DNA from: Spirochaetota bacterium
GTDB taxonomy: Bacteria; Spirochaetota; UBA4802; UBA5368
Reading direction: 5' to 3'
NCBI GenBank assembly: GCA_004297825.1
Contig: SCSX01000055.1
Location: forward strand, 1-61,431
DNA: 61,431 nt
The position numbers and the translations under genes are program-made. Numbering within the stretch: the stretch's first letter is position 1; each line of letters starts with the position of its first letter. This document shows, one piece after another, positions 34,672 to 42,134 of this stretch. The notes beneath the pieces were generated by a model that searched no databases, was not told where the DNA came from, and saw nothing but the letters and a program-made list of their open reading frames with translations.

Positions 34672-35046
34672 TCAGATGATGAGCTTCTCGATCGCCGATA
34701 TGAGCTTGTCCGGCGCGAACGGCTTCGTTATCCAGGCCTTCACACCCGCGTCGCGTCCCTCGATTTTCCTGTCTTCCCCCGTTTCGGTCGTGAGCATGAT
34801 CACGGGGGTGAAACGGAAATCGGAATAGGCCGCGTCCGTTTTCACGGTCTTCACGAATGTGATCCCGTCCATTTCCGGCATGTTTACGTCGCACACGATC
34901 AGGTTTATTTTTCCCCCAGCGAGTTTCGCGAGCGCCTCCTGACCGTTCCCGGCCTCCAGCACCGTGTAACCGCGCTCCTTGAGCGTAAAGCTGAGAAGCT
35001 GCCGGATGCTCGGCGAATCGTCCACCACCAGAATGGTTTTACTCAT
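34672..35046 (-). CDS. cheY: Chemotaxis response regulator CheY
   Basis: The 124-residue single receiver has DD (residues 9-10), phospho-acceptor Asp-53 (LIVCDVNMPEMDG), the switch Thr in MLTTE and Lys in ITKPF, all intact. It should be phosphorylated by CheA and act on the flagellar switch or another output. It is 15 bp downstream of the degenerate receiver gene and 11 bp before the STAS gene. Confidence 0.92.
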   Translation of the reverse strand: MSKTILVVDDSPSIRQLLSFTLKERGYTVLEAGNGQEALAKLAGGKINLIVCDVNMPEMDGITFVKTVKTDAAYSDFRFTPVIMLTTETGEDRKIEGRDAGVKAWITKPFAPDKLISAIEKLII

Positions 35047-35061
35047 TTCGTTCCCTCTTCT

Positions 35062-35508
35062 TCATGTGTTTTCAATGACTCCATCGTTATCGCCCGGACC
35101 CGCGCTCCCGCGCCGCAGCAGGGACCGGATTGTATCTATGAGCTCGTCATAGCTCACGGCAAGGATCCCCCGGTACTCGAGATCCCGTGAGAGCTTGTTT
35201 TTCAGCGCGCGGTCGTACTCCTCGGATTCCGGCGCATAAAGGATTATCCCCTGAAACTCCCGCATTACGGACTTGAGCCTCTTGAGAAGTTCGTCGGGAG
35301 GCTCCCCGAGCGTGGAATAATTCATGGCCACATAGCGCGGGAACACGGCCGCCGCCTGCCACAGCGCGTCGCGAAAATCGGCGCTCGTGAGTATGTTCTC
35401 TTTGTCGAATAATTCGGTGAGGGCGACGGCAAGCGTGTCGCACAATTCATTGTTGGGCTCGATAATCAGTATTTTTGCGTCGTGAGCGGCTTTTTCCTGC
35501 AATCTCAT
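35062..35508 (-). CDS. Degenerate receiver-like protein, first gene of the chemotaxis operon
   Basis: The 148-residue protein has the pattern of a response-regulator receiver (AKILIIEPNNELCDTLAVALTELF) but lacks the chemistry. The acidic pair is E-P, the phospho-acceptor position is Asn-63 (YVAMNYSTLG), and the K-P motif is replaced (ILAVSYDEL). It therefore cannot be phosphorylated in the usual way and may act as a binding decoy or regulator of CheA, CheY or STAS. The C-terminal tail (RRGSAGPGDNDGVIENT) is disordered and acidic. It is probably the promoter-proximal gene of the eleven-gene operon. Confidence 0.65.
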   Translation of the reverse strand: MRLQEKAAHDAKILIIEPNNELCDTLAVALTELFDKENILTSADFRDALWQAAAVFPRYVAMNYSTLGEPPDELLKRLKSVMREFQGIILYAPESEEYDRALKNKLSRDLEYRGILAVSYDELIDTIRSLLRRGSAGPGDNDGVIENT

Positions 35509-35690
35509 CGTTCCCTCGTTGCCGGATTTGGACCCGGTAACAAAGCTAGCGCGAGAAAAGCGGAAGCGGATAATTAAGCGGGACTAAATAGCGAAGGAAA
35601 AAACATTAGATATTCATTATGGGGTACTGTATTTGGGCTACTACTTATATACTATTTCTTAATATCTAGACTATACACCAAAATTTCTTT
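35509..35690. other. AT-rich intergenic region upstream of the chemotaxis operon
   Basis: The 180 bp between the chemotaxis operon and the palindromic repeat are much more AT-rich than the surroundings and probably hold the operon promoter on the minus strand. I could not find a clear -35/-10 pair. Confidence 0.4.
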
Positions 35691-35752
35691 AACCGCGAAT
35701 GCACGCGAATGTCATTTCCATAATTCGCGTGCATTCGCGTTCATTAGCGGTT
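35691..35752. repeat. REP-like inverted repeat with CGCGAATG units
   Basis: Arms of 17 bp, CGCGAATGCACGCGAAT at 35694-35710 and its exact reverse complement at 35723-35739, flank a 12-nt loop. An outer AACCGC (35691-35696) pairs with GCGGTT (35747-35752) around a bulge. Repeated GCGAAT units are typical of intergenic palindromic repeats seen in several bacterial groups. It lies 5 bp past the stop of the LuxR-type regulator. Confidence 0.75.
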
Positions 35753-35757
35753 CACTA

Positions 35758-36414
35758 TTATTCCTCAACGAGCCCATACTTGATCGCGTATTTCGCCAGG
35801 TCGACGGATTTGTGGATATCGAGCTTCTTCATGATATTGGCGCGGTGTACCTTCACCGTGTTCTCCGAGAGAAACAAGGTAGATGCGATCTGTGCGCCCG
35901 ATTTTCCCTCAGCGATGAGCTTGAGTATCTCGCGCTCCCGGTTCGACAGGATAACGCCGGGGGCGTCCGCGTCCGCGCGCCGGGGGGGTGTTCCCGCGCG
36001 CCCCGGAAGTACCCCCGCGATGAGACGGGGACTCAGGTAGACGTTTCCACGGAGCACCTCGGAAATCGCGCGCAGCAGATCGTCCCCCGCGCTGTCTTTC
36101 AGCACGTAGCCGTGAACGCCGTGGTCCAGGAGCTCGCGCACATACTCCTCGTTGTCATGCCGCGAAAGCATGATGATCTTCACGCCGGGGCAGTACTTGA
36201 GAAGCCTGCGCGCGACCTCGATCCCGGTCATGGAGGGCATCGAAATATCGAGTATCGCGACGTCCGGTTTGGTCCGCTCGATCATCTCGTACGCCTCGCG
36301 GCCGTCGCCGCTCTCCCCGACGATCTCGTAGCCCGGTATCCCGGACAGGATATACCCCAGGCCTTCGCGCATGATCGCATGGTCGTCGGCGAGGAACAGT
36401 TTAATCTTTTTCAT
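35758..36414 (-). CDS. NarL/LuxR-type response regulator
   Basis: The 218-residue protein has a receiver (DDH at residues 10-12, phospho-acceptor Asp-56 in AILDISMP) and a C-terminal LuxR helix-turn-helix (LSNREREILKLIAEGKSGAQIASTLFLSENTVKVHRANIMKKL). It controls transcription when phosphorylated, presumably by the histidine kinase whose gene overlaps it by 4 bp (36411-36414). Its target genes are unknown. A REP-like palindrome follows its stop codon. Confidence 0.93.
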   Translation of the reverse strand: MKKIKLFLADDHAIMREGLGYILSGIPGYEIVGESGDGREAYEMIERTKPDVAILDISMPSMTGIEVARRLLKYCPGVKIIMLSRHDNEEYVRELLDHGVHGYVLKDSAGDDLLRAISEVLRGNVYLSPRLIAGVLPGRAGTPPRRADADAPGVILSNREREILKLIAEGKSGAQIASTLFLSENTVKVHRANIMKKLDIHKSVDLAKYAIKYGLVEE

Positions 36415-37823
36415 GCCCCATCCACCGGTATCGTCACTGAAATTTCCGTGCCTTCCCCGCCGGACTGCACCTTCAAAATTCCCTTCATGGCCTCCGCGCG
36501 GTACCTGATATTTGCGATACCCGATCCCGATGTCGTTCCGGGGGGGGAGTCGGGATCGAATCCGCTCCCGTTGTCCTCAATGTGCAGCACGATCGCGTCC
36601 CCCGCAGGAAGAGATTTCAATTCAATTTTAGCGTGATCGGCCCCGGAATGCCGGAGGATATTGGTAAATACCTCCTGGACGATCCGGAAAATATTCACCT
36701 CCAGGTCATGGGGGAGCTTCGGGGTCAGTCCCAGCTCAAGTGACACATTCACGCCGTGAGTCTCGAGCAGATTTTTCGCGTACCACCGCACGGCCACCTC
36801 CAGGCCCAGGTCCCTGAGTATCGAGGGGTAAAGATTCGTATAGACCTCGCGCAGCTCCTCGCTCGCCTTGTCGATGAATTGCATGCCCCGCTCGAACCGG
36901 TCCCGGAATTTGCGCGGGTTTTTACGGTAGGAGCTGAAATTCAGCTTTGCCGCCAGAATCGTCTGTCCTATTCCGTCATGAAGGTCGCGTGCAACGCGCT
37001 GTCGCTCGCTCTCCTGCGAGCGCATGATTTCGACTGAAAGTCTCCTTATCTCCTCCTCGGCCGTGGTGCGCGCCGTGACATCGAGCGCAATCCCTTCCAT
37101 GCCCAGGTATTCCGCCCGGCGGTTATGCACGGGGTAAAGGTAATGCTCGGTATGAATGACCGAGCCGTCGCGCCGTATAAAGCGAATGCGGAGCGGACTC
37201 ACGAGGGCCCGCCTCCCCTCGAACGTATCCAACAGCAGCGCGCGATCGTCGGGATGCACGAGTCTCAGGGCGAGGCCGGGATCGGAATAATGTTCCTCGG
37301 CGGTGTATCCGGTGAGCATGATAACCGCCGGGCTTAGGTAATCAAATTTCCCGGGGGGCTTGACATGATACTGGTAGATTATGGCCGGAGAATTCTCCGC
37401 GAGGCGGCTGAACCTGCGCTCGCTCTCAAGAAGCCGTTTTTCCATCTCGGCGCGCGCGAGCGCGGTCTCCATACAGACCTCGAGCTCGATCGAGCGGACG
37501 GGTTTTAACAGGTATCCGTAGGAGCCGGATGCCTTGACCCTGGTGAGTGTTTTTTCATCCGAATGCGCCGTCATGAGAATAAACGGCGAGCCGCAATCTT
37601 CCCGAATGGACATGGCCGTCTCGATACCGTCACCGCCCCCGGCAAGGGCGATGTCCATGAGGACGAGATCCGGCCTGCTTTCACGCGATATCTCGACGGC
37701 CTCGGTCGCCGCGCCCACACACGCCGCCACCTCGTATCCGCTCTTAAGGCACATCCGTCGAATTTCTTCGGCGACGATCGCTTCATCTTCCACTATGAGT
37801 ATGGAGGGGGCCTGCATAATCAT
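36411..37823 (-). CDS. Receiver-PAS-histidine kinase (NarX/DesK-type HisKA_3)
   Basis: The 470-residue cytosolic kinase has an N-terminal receiver (acidic residues in VEDEAIV, Asp in LVLMDIALAG, K-P near 108), a PAS domain (residues about 135-260, YLSPAVIMLTGYT), and a HisKA_3 dimerisation domain with phospho-His in ARDLHDGIGQ. The ATPase domain follows (QEVFTNILRHSGA, DNGSGF, SGSGIANIRYR). There are no transmembrane helices, so the PAS senses an internal signal, and the receiver suggests input from another kinase. It is paired with the LuxR-type regulator. Two ATGs lie six bases apart at the start. Confidence 0.92.
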   Translation of the reverse strand: MIMQAPSILIVEDEAIVAEEIRRMCLKSGYEVAACVGAATEAVEISRESRPDLVLMDIALAGGGDGIETAMSIREDCGSPFILMTAHSDEKTLTRVKASGSYGYLLKPVRSIELEVCMETALARAEMEKRLLESERRFSRLAENSPAIIYQYHVKPPGKFDYLSPAVIMLTGYTAEEHYSDPGLALRLVHPDDRALLLDTFEGRRALVSPLRIRFIRRDGSVIHTEHYLYPVHNRRAEYLGMEGIALDVTARTTAEEEIRRLSVEIMRSQESERQRVARDLHDGIGQTILAAKLNFSSYRKNPRKFRDRFERGMQFIDKASEELREVYTNLYPSILRDLGLEVAVRWYAKNLLETHGVNVSLELGLTPKLPHDLEVNIFRIVQEVFTNILRHSGADHAKIELKSLPAGDAIVLHIEDNGSGFDPDSPPGTTSGSGIANIRYRAEAMKGILKVQSGGEGTEISVTIPVDGA

Positions 37824-38032
37824 ATTGAATTAATTATTCATGAATCCGATCCGGAGTCAACCCTAATAATGGCAAACGGCGCCGGCGATCAAAAAGGAAT
37901 TGACATGAGGTCCGGAACATCCCATTCCGTGAAGCACGTTACCCATGTCGGTGCCCGGTTAATGAAAATTAAAAAGTACTTCCCTCGGGGGGCGATGCGC
38001 CTCCCCCGCCCATCCCTCAACGGGGCTCACCG

Positions 38033-38920
38033 TTGAAATCGAGCCGGGCACTCATCGCCGTCATCGCGCCCCCGGCGCTGCTCACCCTCGCGGCCGCATT
38101 CCTGTTCGCGCTTCTCCCCGGGGAATCCCGGCCGGGGCATGTCTTTACCGGCGCCCCCCCCGCGCGCATAATCTCGCTCTCGCCCTCGGTAACGCGCATG
38201 ATCGCCGACCTCGGGCGCGCCCAATCCATTGTGGGGGTTACCGCGTTCGACCGCCCGCCCCATGCCGGGGCCCGGTTTATCGGCACCTATATTGCGCCCG
38301 ACGCGGAAAGCATCCTGGGCCTTCGGCCCGATATCATCGTCATCTCATCGTACGACGCCGCCGTGCAGAACACCGCCCGCCTGGGGCTTACCGGCGTTCC
38401 GGTCCACTCCTTTCCGCGTGTGCGCTCCCGCGCCGATATATACAGGGGCTACCGGGAACTGGCGTCCCTGATGGACCGTTCCGCCCTGGCGGAAGCGAAG
38501 CTGGCGGAGTACGACCTCTTGATCGAATCGGCGCCGCGCCCGGCGGGAAAACCGCGCGTAGGGATTTTCATCGCGCACGAACCGCTCGTCGCCGCGGGCG
38601 GGGGCTCGTTCATAGACGGAATCATCCGGGACGCGGGCTGCGAAAATTCATTCGGGCGCCTGGACGCGCCCTACCCCATCGTCTCCCGCGAATACCTGGT
38701 CGCATTGCGCATCGACGTCGTCATCTCGATCATGGAGGGCGCCCCCGAGTTTTTCCGCGGCCTGTTCGCCCAGGCCCCCGGACCCGGGCCCCTGAAAAAC
38801 GATTGCATTTATTCAATCGACCCGGACCTGATATGCTTTTACACGCCGGGCGATTACGCCCGCGCGGTGAACGATATCGCGAGGCTCAGCGCCGGGGCGT
38901 GCTCGAATGAAACCCGCTGA
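38033..38920 (+). CDS. ABC-transporter substrate-binding protein, BtuF/FecB type
   Basis: The 295-residue protein has a signal sequence or anchor (ALIAVIAPPALLTLAAAFLFALL) and the periplasmic-binding-protein helical-backbone fold: ARIISLSPSVTRMIADLG, ESILGLRPDIIVISSY, and GSFIDGIIRDAGCENSF. It binds a corrinoid, ferric siderophore or haem and hands it to the permease. Which one cannot be told: no TonB receptor is nearby and I see no cobalamin riboswitch. The start is a TTG at 38033, the only codon that gives the signal sequence. It overlaps the permease gene by 14 bp. Confidence 0.85.
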   Translation: MKSSRALIAVIAPPALLTLAAAFLFALLPGESRPGHVFTGAPPARIISLSPSVTRMIADLGRAQSIVGVTAFDRPPHAGARFIGTYIAPDAESILGLRPDIIVISSYDAAVQNTARLGLTGVPVHSFPRVRSRADIYRGYRELASLMDRSALAEAKLAEYDLLIESAPRPAGKPRVGIFIAHEPLVAAGGGSFIDGIIRDAGCENSFGRLDAPYPIVSREYLVALRIDVVISIMEGAPEFFRGLFAQAPGPGPLKNDCIYSIDPDLICFYTPGDYARAVNDIARLSAGACSNETR

Positions 38921-39893
38921 AAAAACCATCCTGACCGCCGCCCTCATCGCCGTTTCCGGGGCGGCGGTGGTGCTGTCCCTGTCACTGGGGAGCACCTTCA
39001 TCTCCCCGTACGCGCTCATCCAGGCCCTCGGGGGCGACAGGGATTCCATCGAGTTCATCATCCTCACGAAGCTCAGGCTTCCCCGGCTTTTCATGGCGCT
39101 GGCGGTGGGGGCGTCACTCGCGGTAAGCGGCGCCCTTTACCAGTCACTCCTCCGGAACCCTCTCGCGGACCCCTACACCATAGGCGTCTCGGGGGGAGCG
39201 TCGCTGGGGGCAACCGTGGCGATTGTCGCGTCGCTCTCCGCGGCGTGGGTCGTGTTCGCCGCGTTCACGGGCGCGATCGCCGTAATCGCCGCGGTGTACC
39301 TGCTCGCCCGAAGGCTTCGCATGGGCAACACGCCCCTCATCCTGGGAGGCATCGCCCTCTCCTTTATTTTTTCGTCGGCGGTGATGCTCCTGTTCTCGGT
39401 GAGCCGCGCGGAACAGGTCCACCGCGCGCTCATGTGGCTCATGGGTGACCTTGGCATCGCGCGTTATGCGATACTTCTTCCGGGATCCCTTCTCGCGCTC
39501 GCCCTGGCCGTCCTCTCCTGGGCGCACGCGCGCCAGCTCGACATCCTCTCGTTCGGCGAGTCCTTCGCGAAGGGACTGGGCGTGAGCCGCGCGGAGATCG
39601 TGCGCATCTTCTGGATAGGCTCCATGCTGGCCGCCGTTTCGGTCGCGCTCGCGGGGGTGATCGGCTTTGTGGGACTTATCGTCCCCCACGTGGTACGGCT
39701 GGTATCCGGGCCGGGACACCGGAGGCTGCTTCCCTACTCGGCGCTTGCCGGCGGCGCCTTCCTCGCCCTCGCCGACGCCGCCGGGCGCGCGATCGTGCCC
39801 CCCTACGAGATCCCCGCCGGCGTGATCACGGGGTTTTTCGGCGGAATCTTTTTCCTGGGGCTGCTCCTCGCGAGAGGGAGGGACGCGGCATGA
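38907..39893 (+). CDS. ABC-transporter permease, BtuC/FecCD family
   Basis: The 328-residue permease has about ten transmembrane helices and the family motifs RLPRLFMALAVGASLAVSGALYQ, NPLADPYTIGVSGGASLGA, and the cytoplasmic loop region VGLIVPHVVRLVSGPGHRRLLP that contacts the ATPase. Homodimers form the channel. It overlaps both the binding-protein and the ATPase genes by a few bases, so all three are translated together. Confidence 0.93.
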   Translation: MKPAEKTILTAALIAVSGAAVVLSLSLGSTFISPYALIQALGGDRDSIEFIILTKLRLPRLFMALAVGASLAVSGALYQSLLRNPLADPYTIGVSGGASLGATVAIVASLSAAWVVFAAFTGAIAVIAAVYLLARRLRMGNTPLILGGIALSFIFSSAVMLLFSVSRAEQVHRALMWLMGDLGIARYAILLPGSLLALALAVLSWAHARQLDILSFGESFAKGLGVSRAEIVRIFWIGSMLAAVSVALAGVIGFVGLIVPHVVRLVSGPGHRRLLPYSALAGGAFLALADAAGRAIVPPYEIPAGVITGFFGGIFFLGLLLARGRDAA

Positions 39894-40681
39894 AGCTTTT
39901 CGAGACTAAGGGGCTCTCCGCCTCGTACGGCACGGGCACGGTAATCAGCGCGCTCAGCCTGTCGATCGAGGAGGGAGGGTTCACGGCGCTCATCGGCCCC
40001 AACGGCGCGGGAAAAAGCACGCTGCTGAAAATGCTCTCGGGAATCCTGGCGCCCTCGGCCGGGGACCTGCTGTTTCGCGGAAAGGCGCTCTCCGCATGGG
40101 GAGCGCGCGAATTCGCGCGCGAGGTCGCGGTGGTCCACCAGTTCGTTGAAAACCTCCTTCCCTTCAGCGTCGAGGAATTTGTCCGTATGGGGCGTTTCCC
40201 CCATCGTTCCCCGTGGCTGTTAGACGATACGCAGGACAGGATCCACGCATTATCGGCGATCGAAACCTCGGGCATCGCCCATCTCGCGCGCCGCCCCATG
40301 ACCGGGCTTTCGGGCGGGGAGCGCCAGCTCGCGTTCATCGCGCGCGCCCTCGCGCAGGGCTCGCCGGTGATCCTGCTCGACGAACCGGTAACGCACCTGG
40401 ATATCCGTCACGCGGCACAGGTCATGGATCTCCTGCACGCCCGCGCCTCCCAGGGCACCACCGTGATCGCGGCGCTCCATGACATCAACATGGCGTCGGA
40501 CTATTGCGACAGGATTATCGCGCTCAGGGAGGGGGCGCTGTTCGCCCAGGGCGCCCCGCGCGAGGTGGTGCGCTACGACCTGATCGAGACATTATTCGAT
40601 ACAGTGTGCGTCGTCTTCGACAATCCCATGACGCACAAACCGTATACGTTTCCCGTGCCGGAATATTTGAAATCCAGGTAA
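39890..40681 (+). CDS. ABC-transporter ATPase, BtuD/FecE type
   Basis: The 263-residue ATPase has Walker A GPNGAGKST, Q-loop VVHQF, signature LSGGERQLAFIARAL, Walker B VILLDEPVTHLD and H-loop AALHD. The H-L-D-I sequence after Walker B is typical of the siderophore/cobalamin/haem import group. It powers the importer encoded just upstream. Confidence 0.93.
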   Translation: MKLFETKGLSASYGTGTVISALSLSIEEGGFTALIGPNGAGKSTLLKMLSGILAPSAGDLLFRGKALSAWGAREFAREVAVVHQFVENLLPFSVEEFVRMGRFPHRSPWLLDDTQDRIHALSAIETSGIAHLARRPMTGLSGGERQLAFIARALAQGSPVILLDEPVTHLDIRHAAQVMDLLHARASQGTTVIAALHDINMASDYCDRIIALREGALFAQGAPREVVRYDLIETLFDTVCVVFDNPMTHKPYTFPVPEYLKSR

Positions 40682-40719
40682 TGCAGGGGAGCGCCCGCCA
40701 TTGCGCCGGATTTTATCTC

Positions 40720-40749
40720 TTGACACGTTTTCCCCGGCCGTAGTATAAA
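40720..40749 (+). promoter_or_regulatory. Promoter for the LysE-like gene
   Basis: Perfect TTGACA (40720-40725), 18 bp, TATAAA (40744-40749). The transcript should start about 15 nt before the ATG at 40770. No Shine-Dalgarno sequence is visible. Confidence 0.65.
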
Positions 40750-40769
40750 AGCGCCATTCACCATTTGCC

Positions 40770-41465
40770 ATGGTTTTCGACAGCTATCTAATATTTAAAC
40801 TTCTCGCACTCGTCGTTTTTGGGGCAATTCTCGGCTTTCTCTCCGCCGTCCCCATAGGCGCCGTGCAGCTCGAGGTCGCCAAAAAGGCGCTTAACGGCCA
40901 TTTAAAGCCGGCGATCGCCGTCGCGTTCGGCTCCGCGACCTCCGACCTCATCTACGGCATACTTACACTGTTCGGGTTCGGACAGTTCCTCTTCCACCAG
41001 GACTTCCAGATATTCATTTATATACTGGGGATCGGCGTGCTTCTCTTCATCATCTACCGGACCTGGGAGGAATACAAGCACCACGTCCACCACAGGCACA
41101 CGTATCCGCTCGTATATAAGAAGAGGATCTCCTTTTTTACCGGGTTTACCATCGCGATCACCAATCCCGGGATTATCATCTGGTGGATCATAGGCTTCCG
41201 CATGTTTCTCGACTTCAAGTTATTCCAGGATGTGGGCCCCGTCATAAAAACGATCTTCATACTGTCGGCGTGCGGGGGGCTTGGAGGCTACCTCATCTTC
41301 CTGGCGATTCTATTGAGCAAGGTCAAAAAATTTATCCCGGATCATCTGTTCGCACGGATGCATATCGCGCTCATAATTCTACTCGTGATCGTCATCGGTT
41401 TTTTCATTTTCAAGCTCTACGGGAACATCTTTCATTTCAACGGAGATATGGTCTCCTTCCTCTAG
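40770..41465 (+). CDS. LysE/RhtB-like membrane permease
   Basis: The 231-residue protein has six or so transmembrane helices. It starts with a LysE-type first helix and loop (LGFLSAVPIGAVQLEVAKKALNG) and has a central ITNPGIIIWW segment that matches the N-P motif of this exporter family. A His-rich hydrophilic loop (YKHHVHHRHTY) follows helix 3 and could bind a metal. The family exports amino acids or cations; the substrate here is unknown. Confidence 0.7.
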   Translation: MVFDSYLIFKLLALVVFGAILGFLSAVPIGAVQLEVAKKALNGHLKPAIAVAFGSATSDLIYGILTLFGFGQFLFHQDFQIFIYILGIGVLLFIIYRTWEEYKHHVHHRHTYPLVYKKRISFFTGFTIAITNPGIIIWWIIGFRMFLDFKLFQDVGPVIKTIFILSACGGLGGYLIFLAILLSKVKKFIPDHLFARMHIALIILLVIVIGFFIFKLYGNIFHFNGDMVSFL

Positions 41466-41710
41466 GCCCATCCTGCTTCGTTTCACCTTCGTTTCAGTTC
41501 ATTAACCGTATTCTGCCACCCGGCTTTCCGACTTTCATTCCATTATCCATTCCAGTCTGCCGAACCCGTCTATCTCATCGATCCCCTCCTCTTCCGTCCC
41601 CCGTGTTTCCATGGATTTTTATGCCCCCGGAAAAAAATTTTTTATTTGCCTCATGCCGTACGTATAAAAATCAGCAGCAAGGCACTAAAAACATCGGGGG
41701 GAGGATACGC
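41466..41710. other. Pyrimidine-rich intergenic region, no gene seen
   Basis: The first 150 bp of this stretch are strikingly rich in C and T on the plus strand. A stretch of A7 followed by T6 lies near 41635. No convincing promoter or hairpin was found. Confidence 0.5.
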
Positions 41711-41998
41711 ATGGCTCGCATCAAATTCGGCGGTCTCATCCGTGAAGCGCGCGGATCGTTGGGGGATTTCATCTTTTCAAGCTGGAAGGGAAGCGCCTAT
41801 GTACGCAGGAAAGCGAGGTGGACACGCCCCGCGACGCCCGCGCAGGCCATACGGCGAATTCGGTTCTCGGGCCTGGTCCGACATTGGCAGGTCATGGGCG
41901 ACGCGGAGCGTGCACAGTGGAACGCGCGCGCGAAGAGGCGGCGCATGTCGGGCTACAACCTGTTCATCGGGGAAATGATGCGAAAGGGCGGGGAATAA
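41711..41998 (+). CDS. Small basic protein (95 aa) of a phage-type family
   Basis: The ATG at 41711 is preceded by GGGGGAGG. The product is very basic: MARIKFGGLIREARGSLGDF, then FSSWKGSAYVRRKARWTRPATPAQAIRR and a W-x(7)-aromatic region. It resembles small phage-related proteins whose pattern is 'G-x-LG-x-x-[VI]F, G-x-Y-x-R, T-P-x-Q, W-x-x-L, R-x-x-W-N'. The role of those proteins is poorly known. There are no other phage genes nearby. A 52-bp perfect palindrome starts 24 bp after the stop. Confidence 0.65.
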   Translation: MARIKFGGLIREARGSLGDFIFSSWKGSAYVRRKARWTRPATPAQAIRRIRFSGLVRHWQVMGDAERAQWNARAKRRRMSGYNLFIGEMMRKGGE

Positions 41999-42021
41999 AA
42001 ACGCCCCGGGACCGTATCGGC

Positions 42022-42073
42022 CGCCGCCGTGCCGTAGAGACGCGATTAATCGCGTCTCTACGGCACGGCGGCG
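42022..42073. repeat. 52-bp perfect palindrome
   Basis: Each arm is 26 bp with no loop and no mismatch (centre ATT|AAT at 42047/42048, core GAGACGCGATTAATCGCGTC). It lies between convergent genes. The core matches intergenic palindromes I recall from several bacterial genomes. It could also terminate both genes, but no T-run follows. Confidence 0.9.
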
Positions 42074-42134
42074 ACGATGGCATCGTCGACGACGGATACG
42101 TTCCGGGACGAATATGTGATGACTGTATGCCGGT

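Noticed and set aside
37824-38032. Cobalamin riboswitch upstream of the importer
   Set aside because: GGTGCCCGG and a following A-rich part resemble fragments of the aptamer, but the core box and overall order are missing.
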